Below are positions 31,601 through 42,875 of a stretch of 64,000 bases of DNA, in pieces. Every line of letters begins with the position of its first letter. Positions within the stretch are counted from its first letter, which is position 1. A model generated the notes under the pieces. It did no database searches and was not told the origin of the DNA. It was given only the letters and a program-made list of their open reading frames with translations. The stretch comes from Portulaca oleracea (Eukaryota; Streptophyta; Magnoliopsida; Caryophyllales; Portulacaceae), in contig CM055884.1 in assembly GCA_029582165.1 (NCBI GenBank), positions 13,148,537 to 13,212,536 on the forward strand. Reading direction: 5' to 3'. A program made the position numbers and the translations under genes.

Positions 31601-32580
31601 AAGATTAGGTTCAATCGTTGTCTGGCGCCTGGCGGAGCCTCATTGGACTCAAGGGTATCCATGGAGACCCCTAGCCCTGAATATTTTTTTACAGCCTATT
31701 ATATCTTAGAAGGTTATTATATGTTTATGTTGAGTGGACACCCTAAAATATTAGTAAGGGTGTCCAACCATAGTTACCAGGAACGTTTCCCGAGTCATTA
31801 GTCCCGGAACGCGGGTCGCTAATTTTACACAAATTTAGTCTAGTTTTAACTTCGGAGTTCGGAATGCTTGTTCCCAGATCACGGGTCGCAGGCGTATGTA
31901 GCATTCCCGATAACTATGTGTCCAACTTGATACAAAAATCCTACTATCCAAAATATTTTTAGGTGTACACTCCTAATTTCAAAGTTTGGATCCGCCATCT
32001 GCAAGTTCTAAGACAGGGTTGTTTGGACTAATGTCAAATGCAGGAAAGGAGCTGGACTTGCAGTCATATGGGGCTCCATTTGTTGTGAGGACCATTTTGA
32101 ATGGTGAGCATGTTGGGTTTCCTGTGGACTGTGTACTGTAGTTAACCTCTTATTCCATCCATTCTATATTAATTGTCATATTTTTTACTTGCACGCTCTT
32201 TAATATTATTTTTTGATTCATAATTTCTTGCATAATATGTTATTAACAATTGCAATATTATACTTTTATGATCGACATTTTCGCCACTAATCTAATGGTG
32301 GTAATTTTATATAGCAGCTCATTGTATATATATTGGGAAATTTATGGTCAAAATTTTTGAAATTTGACTGCACGATTTCCAAAGACGACAATTAATATGA
32401 AACGGAGGAAGTATCTTTTTTTGGTTTTCATAAGCAAATGACTTAACACCTACCTCTTGCCAATGTTGATTTAGGCACAGAATGAATTGTTTCAATGCTG
32501 ATGTGGAAGATAATGCGTACGTTTTCCGGGGAGATGCGGGGAGAGACAATCGTATCCAAATTAGCGACTTCATATTCTGA
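25664..32580 (+). CDS. HIT-type zinc finger / CCHC zinc-knuckle protein
   Basis: Fifteen exons join in one open frame of 1368 nt (455 aa plus TGA): 25664-25751, 25849-26035, 26131-26182, 26587-26632, 26991-27041, 27698-27810, 27951-28022, 28123-28265, 28689-28782, 28937-28998, 29624-29728, 30493-30568, 31104-31216, 32044-32103 and 32475-32580. A basic stretch (PKRRRREK, about 60) may be a nuclear signal. A HIT-type finger lies at about 166-189 ([12 protein letters not shown]...CSTDC), very like that of DDX59/plant RH41, but no helicase domain follows. A CCHC knuckle is at 251-264 ([14 protein letters not shown]). The C-terminal third is Cys/His-rich (about 304-425: [31 protein letters not shown]). 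A nuclear RNA- or RNP-related role is inference. Exon 12 uses the earlier of two adjacent acceptors, because the later one hits a stop. Confidence 0.85.
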
Positions 32581-33815
32581 GTCCAAGACCCGTCAATAAC
32601 AAACACGTTTGAGGACAATATGAGGAGAAATTATGATAGTTTGGTTACTTAAGGATCATAAAGAGATCTTTGTTTTGTTATTCAGTGATTGGCATGCTGC
32701 ACTACGGTGTGATGGAGCAAGTCCTGCCTTTGGCAATGGTATAATCTCGCCCCAAGTCACAACTGCTAATAATGTTGATTGCTAGAGTAATTTTGTAGTG
32801 GAGTCAGGAATGTGTTTTTTGGGTTTTCTTTTGTGTGGTAACATACCATACCTACCACAATTTATTACTTTAGCCATAAACCATTACCTATTATCATGCC
32901 ATGTATATACATTTTACCACAATAATCATAATTTTCTATCTCTTCACTTTTGTTTCTCCGTGTTGATATTTGTCAGCTATCCAATATTGAATTAATCAAT
33001 TAAACTTTAACTTTTTTTTGGGATGTAGTGGTTGTTTGTTTTATTTAGACACGCTTCTATTCTACATATTGCCTTAAAGAATATTGTTAGATTACAGAAA
33101 ATTCTGAGTTTGATTGATGTTAATTGGGTATTGAGTGATAAAGATGTTGATAAATACTACCTCCCAATGTTTGGGTATTTATGTCAAAAGCGGGACAATC
33201 TAATAAATAATCCCAAAATTGAGGATTTTAAAACCTAATAACCCTTTTTGATTTTAACAATTTTTTAAAAGGAAAATTGGGTCGCACTGTACTTTAGGCT
33301 TTGGGATTGTGTTAAACCAAACTTCAAAAGGGTATCATAGTAAGCCAACTTGTAAAAGTATTGATAAATACGTGGAACTTTTGCAGCTCCAACAAAAAAA
33401 AAAAATGCTCCACGTGCAATATCATTACAACCACGTTACTTTTTGGACGAGTTTAACTAGGTGTTAGATGCTCTAGAGATAATATGGATTAAAGTTCAAT
33501 TCATGCATAACAAAATTGTAAGTTCGAATTATTTTTTTCTAATCCCCCAAAATATGGATTTTATTTTTTTCCAATTTTCTTTCTGATTTTAGGTCTACTT
33601 TGCTTTAGTTTTGCAAACGAAATTAAAACGATGCCGTATTGAGGACCCGCGACCCTATTCAGCGCGTGCTTCATAACCGCCTTAATTCGGTAATCCAAGC
33701 TATTTTTTCGACACTTTCCCCCAAATCGTTCAAAAATCAAATCCCTAATTTTCTCCTCTTCTTCCATTCTTTTACCCCCAATTCAATCCATCGGAGAAAA
33801 AAAAAAGCTTCAATC
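32581..33815. other. 3' flank of the zinc-finger gene and upstream flank of the LENG1-like gene
   Basis: An exon-like block lies at 32687-32740 (acceptor TTATTCAG, donor GGTATAATC) just after the stop. It could be a spliced 3'UTR exon or an alternative last exon. The rest is AT-rich, with a CT-rich leader from about 33700. Confidence 0.35.
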
Positions 33816-35804
33816 ATGGGCGGCCATGGCGGTCTGAACATCCTCCCACAGAAGCGGTGGAACGTCTACAACTTCGAGAATCGCGAGAAGGTTCGCAAGG
33901 ACGAAGAGGCCGCCGCTCGCGAAGAGCAGTTGAAGCGTGAGCAGTCTCTCAAGCGCGACGCCGAGTTCCGCCTCCAGCAGCTCCGCCGCGCTCGCGGCCT
34001 CGATCCCGACGCCGGCGACGGTAATTCGGAAGCTCCGGCGGCGAAGGCGGAGTCGCCGGAGCAGCCGAGAGAGGCTGATTCTAGGCACATCAACTTGTTC
34101 GACGGAATCAAGATCTTCGATCCTGTCGTCGTGGAGAAGAAGCGAGAGAGTGAAGGTGATAAGAGGAAGAAGATGAAGAAGGAGGAGGTGAGGGTGGTGG
34201 GGCCGGAGGATGAGAAGTACAGGTTAGGGTATGGTGTGGCTGGGAAAGGTGTGAAGGCGCCATGGTATATGATGAAGAAGCAAGGAATAATGGATGATGA
34301 AGATGAAGATGAAGATGAGAGAGAAAGTAGAAGGAAGAAAAATGGAGGTGAGAAGAGGAAGAAGACTGTGGAGGAACTCAGAGAAGAGAGGTTGAAGAGG
34401 GAGAAAGCTGAGAAGGAAAGGGAGCGTGCATTGTTGATGCAGAAGAAGCACAACGGCAAAGGAATGAGGAATCATGGAGATGGTGAAGGTTACCGAGATC
34501 GCTACTATCGAAGGTAAGATTCATCATTCATTTGTATTTGATTTGTTGTTCTTGCTGATTGTTTTTGATAAGTTTGATGATTTTGTTAGTCTCGTTGATC
34601 AAGCATTGATAATGTATGATTTCATTCAATTGATTGGTTTGTGGATTTGATAATTGGCATAGATACTTTGAATGGAGTTATGTTTTATTTGCTTGTTGAT
34701 CGAGCATTGATAATGTATGGTTTCAGCTGTAAAGATTGGAACTTTGATTGTTTGTGGTTTGTGGATTTGATAATTGGCATAGATACTGTGAATGGAGCTG
34801 TGTAATGGTTAAATCCCGAGGTTTTTGTCGAACTTTAAAGGTCTTGGTGGAGTAGTTTTTCCTTATTATAAAGTGTAGTTTTGACTAAAGCAAGTTATGA
34901 ATTGCATTATGTGGTGGTTTTGTTGCAACTGGAACCTCTTATTGATGGTTAATAACTGAGAAGAGCGGCCTACTAGCATGTAACGAAAGGGTCAATCTTT
35001 CATGAATCGTGGTCAGCTGTAAATCTGCGAAGTGACCCCTTTGAATGATTTAGAACCATAAAACGGAGCATCTTGGCTGGGAATTAGGATTGGTTGGCTT
35101 AGAGTTTCCAGTGATGTTGGTTGAGCTGCTTAGAAAGTGTATTTCTTGACGGTAGATATCTCCATTTCATCCAAAATAAACCTTAATTATCTTGCCAAAC
35201 AGTATCATTCTATGTACTAGCTTGATGGATGCCATGTAGTAATCTTGAAGCATGATTCTAAAATACCATAAAAGGCATTTTATTGTATATAGCAAGCTTG
35301 AAGCCAACAAGACTGGCCCAAGCTCCTAAAATGCCCTATATGTAGGATTATAAAACCACAATTTATCAACTTAAGGGGCTGTAAAGCTTGTTGGTAAATG
35401 GATGATACGGTAAAAAGTTAAGTTTTGGTATGTGTAGTGGCCCCCTTCTCGAAAGGCTTTGACCACTTGTATTGCTTGGGGCCAGGGGGGGGGGGATGTG
35501 TGGTAAATTTGAGAAAACCAGAATGTTGTGAGTATAAATTATCGAGTATACTATCTTGAGCATTTTTGAAGATATACGAGCCTGGCTTGCTTTTACCTGC
35601 GATCTTATGCCTCATTTGTGATCTTAAATATGTGTCCAGCACCTGAAGCAGTGATTGAATACTGTGCCCTGAGATTCTTTTTGCCTCTTCACTATATGTA
35701 TTGTAGAATTTTGTTGGCATAGAAAATGCCATAAACGAGCTGCATACGGTTACACCTGTTTCTAATATTTTTCTTTTTTGGGGTTTTCATTCAGGGATCG
35801 ATAG
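33816..35804 (+). CDS. LENG1-like protein with Cir_N domain
   Basis: Two exons: 33816-34513 and 35795-35804 (708 nt, 235 aa). The N-terminus (GGLNILPQKRWNVYNFENRE, then KVRKDEEAAAREEQ) matches the Cir_N domain of LENG1 and CIR proteins, which are nuclear and linked to splicing or transcription complexes. The middle contains HINLFDGIKIFDPVV and KYRLGYGVAGKGVKAPWYM, conserved in plant homologues. The rest is highly charged: an acidic DEDEDEDE run, then Lys/Glu-rich probable coiled coil, and a C-terminal YRDRYYRR. The ATG at 33816 is the first in frame; an in-frame extension to 33639 has no ATG. The intron splits the codon for Arg-233, and the last exon adds only two residues and TAG. If the intron is retained, the protein stops at Arg-233. 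Confidence 0.9.
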
Positions 35805-37020
35805 AAGTAGGCATCCGTTTTGAATATCATTCATGCTCTTCATCAGTGGCAAGCCTTAGCCTTCGAGTTCTCACCTGTCACGAAACTGGCGTTCATTCCT
35901 CCGTGCGTAAAAAGCCTAAACCATCGAAATTTCCTCGAGATTCTCGTGAATATGTCATCAGCGGGATGCAGCCAGCTTTCCTGCTGCTGAACTGGAAGCC
36001 CGCGACATTCTGCTCAGTAACAAATGAAGACCGCTGACAACATATATGTCTCTAATTGGCTTGCTTGTAAGAGATCTCATCTGCTGAACAGATACTTTTA
36101 AGATGATGCTGTAAATACAGGAAAACTTCATTCTTATTTACATAGTTTTCATGGCAGTAGATATTGGGTTTGACTTATGATATATATGGAGTTCTTGAGT
36201 TTTGGCATCTGCAGTAACATTCCCTTTATTAGGGCACTACATTTTACTCTAATCAACACAATAGACAAAACAAAATAATCAAGCAACAACATTTCCTATT
36301 GCCACACTCGAACAAGGCTTTCTCAAATGTTTAAGACTTAACAGAAGTGGACAAATTACTATAATGAGGAGGAATGTTTTGGTCAAGAAGTTTCTATCAA
36401 AAAAAACAAAAAAAGTTTCTCATCTATGTACACCTGCCATGCAGACACATGAACCTTTTGAAAGCTGATTATGACAAAATAAAAGACAACTTATCATGGG
36501 TTTTCTGCTTAAGCAATACCCATAAACTTGTTTACAAATGGCAACCATAAATGGCCCCATGATTACTAGCTTCTATAGGAGATCATTGCTAAGCTTGCTA
36601 GTTGATGGATGATCTTCTATGCTTTTAAATACATATCCCAAACATGGTATCCTCTCCTAAGCAAGATTATGGGAACAAAACTTTGCTTAATTGAACATCA
36701 ACAGGTATGTTTCTTCTTGATGCATATGTTTCTTTTATATTTTTAATTTTATTGATAATTAATTGGCTTTGGCCCGATTTTGTTCACCAACAGAGCGAAA
36801 GTACCATACAAGCATATGACATAACTCTACAGTATAACTACGACCATACCCCAAAGAAAACTGTTCCCTTAATTTAAATTTTTGCTGGTTGAGTGTGCAT
36901 CTTCCTACATATAATAAACCAATAACATATGTCTAAGTAAAATTGTCTATATTTAAATTAAATAGTATATAAATAAGATCCACACTAGAAATAGTACTTA
37001 AATTCGAATTTGAATAAGCT
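35805..37020. other. 3'UTR of the LENG1-like gene and spacer
   Basis: The first 350 bp are of gene-like composition and probably form the 3'UTR. The remainder is AT-rich and no gene is seen. Confidence 0.4.
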
Positions 37021-37398
37021 TAGGACCTGTTCGGAAAAATTAGTGTTTTAGATAGCGGATAGAGGTCTATACAACGGATAGTAGTTTAAGTAGCGGATAG
37101 CGGATGAAAAGAGAATTACGTTCGGTAAATTTAGCAGTTGAATTAACAGATTAATGTGAATTGACATAAAATGATATCAATAATTTCCAAAGATAAAATT
37201 TTCATAGGGTTTTTTTACTGAAAAATATGAAATGCTACTCCAAACGCCAAACGTTAACTTTATTAACGTTTCACAAAATGCTCTTTAAAACGCTCCTCAA
37301 ACGCTAGCTTACCTAACACTAATATTTATACAATTAGAGTTTTGATTTGGTCAAGACGCTAAACGCTACCTCAAATGTTACTGCCGAACTCAACCTTA
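37021..37398. mobile_element. hAT-like MITE
   Basis: The left end TAGGACCTGTTCGGAAAAAT is mirrored by the right end finishing GCCGAACTCAACCTTA. Internal GCGGATAG iterations on the left and AACGCTA iterations on the right are typical of plant GTTCGG-type hAT MITEs. The target duplication is not clear. Confidence 0.55.
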
Positions 37399-37729
37399 GA
37401 AATATATTTATTTTTCAATCCTTGGAGCAGTGAGCACTTCATTGCATTTTTTTTTTCTTTTGAGGAGGTTGGTTGGCTTGTCGTTGGCCAATTAATGTTA
37501 AGCATATGCTTTCTGACATGCTTATGATTGGTTTATGTATTTTTAACTAATCCCTCCATGCTTATGCTCCTAATACTGTGAGATTATTGTTAACCAAATT
37601 GCTTTATTGTATTTACAACCATATTAGCCATGACTTTTACCCTTAAGAGTTTAGATAATGCTAACTAAATCAAGTCACTTTAAATAAGATTATAAGGAAC
37701 GTGAAGGCCACAGCCGCCCCAAAAATTTG

Positions 37730-38060
37730 ACATTTTCTCCGGTCAATTCCCTTTACCTTATCCTATCTTCAGAGGAAAAGAAAGTATCCGATACGAATAT
37801 CCAAATTTTTATGACTTCGAAAAATTTAGTTTGGTCTAAAAATAATTTTGACATTGACCGAATTGAACGAATATTCGAACAATATTTCTTTTTTTTTTCT
37901 ATTGCCCAAGCCCGATTTTGATCCGAGTTTAGCTTCGTTCGAATTGTCCAACCCAGTCCGACATAAAAAAGTCAAATTCAGATATCAATTTTTCTTTCAA
38001 CTTTTAACATTGACCGAATTTAACTGACGTACATTTACTCGAACCCGAATTTTTGTCAGC
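37730..38060. repeat. Diverged GAATTGAACGAATATTCG-type repeat
   Basis: Words such as ACATTGACCGAATT occur twice (about 37851 and 38008) in AT-rich, low-complexity sequence. It resembles the TTCGGAC-rich repeats at 21945-22790 and 25080-25560. Confidence 0.4.
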
Positions 38061-38277
38061 GATGATCCCATTGATGGCTATGTCTACGGTGGTGGGATAC
38101 ATGAACAAAAAAGCCTGGATCAAGCTTTTGTTTTAAAAAGTCTTACATTATGCCAAACGTTTGATTGGTACAAAGAAAACTAGCACAACTTTAGCTTAAT
38201 AATTATTTCTTTCTTTTTGGCTACATCCTTGTTTTTTCTTTTAGGAGACAAGTGTGTGTATATATACATATATAAAG

Positions 38278-41200
38278 ATGGAGAAGAAGAGTGGTGCCAA
38301 GCATTTCATTTTTGAGAGGCAGAAAGCTAAAGAGGAAGACATGAAAAGGGTGCATAACTCTGCCCAAATGGGCACTGCCAAGCCCAAAAGCCAACCTCTT
38401 GCATATGTAGAGGGCCTTTCGATCCCCTCGGTTTGTCCATCTTCACTCTCTTTTTTAGATTTTTCCCTTTGTGTTTAATGGAATCACTCTTTCTGCAAAT
38501 AGTGGTGTTTGTCATGACAAAACTGCCTATATATATGTCCATATCCTACCGTGTAAAGTAGGACACATACTGAAAATTGCCGTTACAGTTGTCTGATTCA
38601 TGAGGCTTGGGATGACGTTCTCTTTAGTCATACCATATGAATAAGAATTTAGGAGTAGAGTTGTTACATCTGACCAAATTGCTGTGAATTATAATATTTT
38701 GAATCTTTTCCATTCGTACATGAATTTACGTGACTCCATGAGTACTTTCTTCATCTTGTATCCCTTGATTTTCTTTTATGATTTGGGATGGAAATATCTT
38801 TGAATAAATGCACCCTAATTTTGTGGGATAGTATAGGGTTTACACACTAGTTTTAAACAAATATCTTTGAATAAATGTACTCTAATTGTATCCCTCGATG
38901 ACTCGATGTGATGAAATTCTTTTAAATAGTTGTTAAAAAATCAGTTTTTAGTTTTAAACTATCAGCTTAAACTATTGATTGAGTTATTAGTCCATACAAA
39001 ATTTTTTTCGAATGCGCTATTAGTTTTGTTCAAATCCTCATATATGCATAAATAATTAAGATTATGGATTGTTTCTTCCTATTTTTCTCATAAAATGAGG
39101 TGGGAACTAAACTCTCATCAAAAAGACATATTGACATTTCAACTCCTCCCCAAACTTAGAAAATTTCATGTCGTCCTCAACATAATAATGACCCTTTGAA
39201 GTTACAACTAGTTTGGTAGTAGAAATGTCAGACGAAGAAAATTTTATGATATTGCATCCAATTATCTTGGTGCTCCAAACATGACCTACTGTTGGTGGAT
39301 GTATTTTTGTTATAAATATGATTTTGGAGGATGCATGGGGTAGTGAAAGCGTAAGAGGAAAAAAAAATTATATGATGGGATGTTTAAAATATAACACATT
39401 GTAGCAAAATTTATCTGTTTATTTGAGGTTGGTGGATCTATGTTTTACTTTGAATACTACTATAACTTATATCAAATAATTCATCTTTGATTGATGGTCA
39501 GAACATGCTGACCTAACCAAAGGAAGAATAGTAACCTATGAGTTTGATTTGGCATACTTTGTTATTCAATTTGTCATGATGTTGCACATTCTTTTTTTTT
39601 TTTAAATTGAACAAATAAAATTGGCTCGTAGTATACTGTATTTTAAGTCTTAAGATTGTGGCAAGTCGAATAATAGATTTGTATCACAATAAACTAGATT
39701 GTGAAGCTATTTGACTATAGTGCACCGCCATTGAGTTGAGTGAAATCAAAATATGATAGATTGGACTCCAATAGACCTAACATTTCATGACTCGGAATTT
39801 AGTACACCTTAGTATGAGAAAATTTGCTAAAACCCCCCTAAAGTTTGGGGAGTTGATTTTTTTAACCTCACTGTTTGAAAGTTTTATTTAACCCCCTAAA
39901 ATTTGAAGACCATATTATTGGTTAAATGCTCCGGCAAGATTTTCAAGAAACATATAAAGAGACTCTTTTATCCTTGCATTAAATGTATGACATGAAAATG
40001 AAAAGCATGTTCTCCATCTCCCATACAATCTGCCTACTAGCCGGTCAATTTCCTTATTCCATAGATATACTTCCTTTTGTATCTCTTCTCTATTCTTCAA
40101 TTATTTTTCTCTCTACTTATTCTTGAATTATATTGGGGAACCCAGTAATAAAAAGAAGGGGATTTTGAAAAAAAAAAATTGGTGAAACTTCCAAACAAAA
40201 TTTTCATCAGGGTATTCGTCTATGTAGCAGTATTAGAAATGCGGAGTAAGACTTTTTTTTTGCTGAAAATCTTGACGGAAAAGGTTAGTAAATTTTTTAT
40301 GGTTTTAAATTTGTCTTTGAAAATTTGTGATGTTTTGTTGATAATCACCGTATTAGCAGTAGTGAAAATCAAGTGTTAAAGATTATATTTTTATGATGTT
40401 TTGATGGTGAAATTAGAGAGTTTACCAAAATAAATATTTCATTGGACTTGGACTTTAATTAAGCTCTTTATCAAAGGTGAGGGGTGGTTAAATTCAACTC
40501 TCAAACAAGGGTAGAAAAATTAATTCCCCAAACCTGGGGGGGGGGGGGGGTTAGCAAATTGGCCCCCTAGTATGACATATTAGATTGCAGTAGTCTAAAC
40601 ATTTTAACCATTAGATTGTGATACACCAACCTATGACAATTCACTGAGTTGGTTTCACCCAGCATGGTGATGGTGCACTACGCTTCAATAGTTTCACAAT
40701 TTGATTTACTATGATACTTTTTTTTTTGAATCCGGGTAAATGAAGAATATAAAGAAACTTAGGAGACCCTTATACCAAGGCGTCTTCTTAAGTTATCATG
40801 AAATATTTTTCTCAAAAAAAAAATTTATCATGAAATAAAATAAAGGATAACTCGGACAAAGGGGTAAGACTCCAAATAACTAGGTTTTGAGTGGAGTGCC
40901 CCCTGTTAGCTAACCAATCTGCCACCATATTACCTTCCCTAAAAATATGATTAACCGAAATACTCTCAAACATTTACTGTGATACAATTATAAAATATGA
41001 TGCACTTATAGTCATTGTCAACCATGACAACCACCGTAAGCAAAATAAAATCTTACTTGTACATATGTCAGGTAAAATATCTTGATTGCTAGCTTTTTTA
41101 TATAATATATATTATAAAATATATTTTTAAAATTTTAGTTTATTTTTAAAAATTTTAAAATAAATATTTTTCAAATTATGCTTAATTACTTGGCAAAAAC

Positions 41201-42289
41201 TTAGAGTTAAGATATTTAAATTTTAAAAAATTTCCTAAAAAGTTGACATATGTTATGTATGGATAAACATTGTTTTCATTGTGGTGGTTGTCATGGTTGA
41301 CAACCACTATAAGTTTTTCCTTATAAAATATGCCTTACTACAATCCCAAAGCCTAAAATACAATGTACAATGATCCAATTTTCCTTTGAACCATGGTATC
41401 TATCACAGATCAGAGCAACTAATCCCCGAGTTTCAATAAGAGAGTGTTTGGTAGGAACCCCAGGGAAATTTTTCCGGGGGAAAATTTCCCATGGGAAGTT
41501 TTCCATGGGAAAGTTTTCCCTGGGAAAAATTTCCCTTAGCTCCCCTAAGGGAAATTTTCCCTAGGAAAATGGAGAAAATGGTAGGCCCATCGTGAAAACT
41601 TTCCCGAAGTCAACCCGCTAAGTCAACCCGGGAAAATTGTCAATTTCCCCTGGGTTATTGACCAACCGAACGCACCCTAAAAGATAAATGGTCGCCTAGA
41701 AATTGTTTTCCAATCTCAAAGATTCTGAATTTAAGCCGTGAGTAATCTCTTAATGATAAAATGAGCTAAAATTATATCACAACCACTTAATACTTGTAAA
41801 TGGTTATTAGAGCGAGATCACTGTTATTCTTAGCTAAATGTCCTCTTGTTGCAGTTTCAAGTGATAGTGATGGATGCAAATATGGGATGTGGTTCATGCC
41901 GCGACAGAGTCTTCCAAATCTTATCTAAGATGACCGGTGAGAGTTTCGAACTTGACTTAGACACAAATTCTAGTATAATACCATCTCACTTAATCAAAAA
42001 TTATATAATACTATAGTGACATAATATGAAATGTTTCATCAAATAATCATTTTTATCTATCATCCAAAATGACATATTAGTCACTCCAACATTAACCAAA
42101 AATCATCGTAAAAATGATCTCTCCGAATTTATGGTTAATTTTTTAGGTTTTATCTCAAGAGACATAGGTACTCATATTTTGGTTAGTTTTTCAGGTTTTA
42201 AAGAGTATTCAGTGGATGTACGCAAGAAGCAGGTAGTCATTAAAGGAGATGTCAGATTCTTGTGGAGCAGTGAAGAAGAAACTTCATGA
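38278..42289 (+). CDS. Small heavy-metal-associated (HMA) domain protein
   Basis: Three exons: 38278-38430, 41855-41936 and 42195-42289 (330 nt, 109 aa plus TGA). Residues 1-51 are a basic leader (MEKKSGAKHFIFERQKAKEE onward). The HMA fold starts at about residue 52: FQVIVMDANMGCGSC gives a metal-site CxxC at Cys63 and Cys66, followed by a helix (RDRVFQILSKM). A second half has GFKEYSVDVRKKQVVIKGD. This is the ferredoxin-like beta-alpha-beta-beta pattern of copper chaperones and plant HMA proteins. There is no C-terminal CaaX box, so it is not an isoprenylated HIPP. All phases fit. Intron 1 is 3424 bp and holds at least four transposon insertions. The metal and partner are unknown. Confidence 0.85.
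39670..40722. mobile_element. TIR element interrupted by a younger MITE
   Basis: About 39670-39760 (GTATCACAATAAACTAGATT... TAGTGCACCGCCAT) is the reverse complement of about 40640-40722 (GATGGTGCACTACGC... TTTACTATGATAC). The halves are separated by the 39818-40567 insertion. The intact element would have been about 300 bp, with inverted ends. Boundaries are approximate. Confidence 0.65.
39818..40567. mobile_element. 750-bp TIR element with 8-bp target duplication
   Basis: TAGTATGA directly flanks both sides (39810-39817 and 40568-40575). The left end GAAAATTTGCTAAAACCCCC, then GTTTGGGGAGTTGATT, is mirrored on the right (CAAACCT...TTAGCAAATTGGCCCCC). An 8-bp duplication fits hAT superfamily insertion. 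It lies within the older 39670-40722 element in intron 1 of the HMA gene. A run of about 14 G lies at 40537-40550. Confidence 0.85.
41004..41314. mobile_element. MITE copy 2 of the GACAACCACCGTAAG family
   Basis: The ends form a near-perfect 32-bp inverted repeat: ACTTATAGT...GTTGTCAACC continuing to ATGACAACCACC, and its complement ending at 41314. The interior is AT-rich and shares TTTAAAATTTTAGTTTATTTTT-style blocks with 23588-23932. It sits in intron 1 of the HMA gene. Confidence 0.85.
41441..41678. mobile_element. hAT-like MITE with GGGAAA palindromes
   Basis: The left end AGAGTGTTTGGTAGGAACCC faces the right end ...CCAACCGAACGCACCCT. The interior consists of near-palindromic GGGAAAATTTCCCATGGGAA words and GTCAACCCG repeats. 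It lies close to the acceptor of HMA exon 2. Confidence 0.55.
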
Positions 42290-42875
42290 TTCATTCTCTG
42301 TCTAATTTGGGATTACATTGTACAACAAATACTACATTGTTTGTCAAATATGGTGGTTTCTTTGCCTTTGTGATTGTGATTCAACTTCTAGGATATGATG
42401 GACAGATAAATCAAATTCTTGGCATGTAAATTAACAAAGCTAACTTGATTAGGGTGATTGTATTTGGAACACAATTGAGGTTATTTTTATAGGGCATAGA
42501 CAAATCGATGATGACATTTGGTCCGACCTGGAAAAGCCTGATTAGGAATTAGGATCAAAGATTTTTTTTCTTTCTTGTCTGAACTCAATATTGCTTTGGT
42601 TTCTATTATCTGTATCCAATTTTACCCGAACCTAAGCCTGTCTGGTTTGTTCGATCTTAAAGAAAAGTATATAGGACATCAATATATCACCTGAATTTCA
42701 ACCTTGACCAACTTGACAGATCCAAATTCGAGTCAGTCCATGCGAGTTTATTTACTTACATTGTCCTGCACGGACCAAAATATGAAATCATACACATGGT
42801 TCTCCAGATTCCTGAACTAAAAAGAAGGTAAATAGCTCTTCAATTCACCCAAGCACATAAAACTTATTGCTAAGT
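42290..42875. other. 3' flanks of two convergent genes
   Basis: Lies between the stop of the plus-strand HMA gene and the stop of the minus-strand DsbA-like gene, and should contain both 3'UTRs. 42500-42770 includes TTCGAGTCAGTCC-like words of the diverged repeat type. No other gene is seen. Confidence 0.5.

Noticed and set aside
33639..33815. N-terminal extension of the LENG1-like protein
   Set aside because: There is no ATG at 33639, and the extension is Ser/Phe-rich and resembles leader sequence. The ATG at 33816 starts the conserved Cir_N domain.
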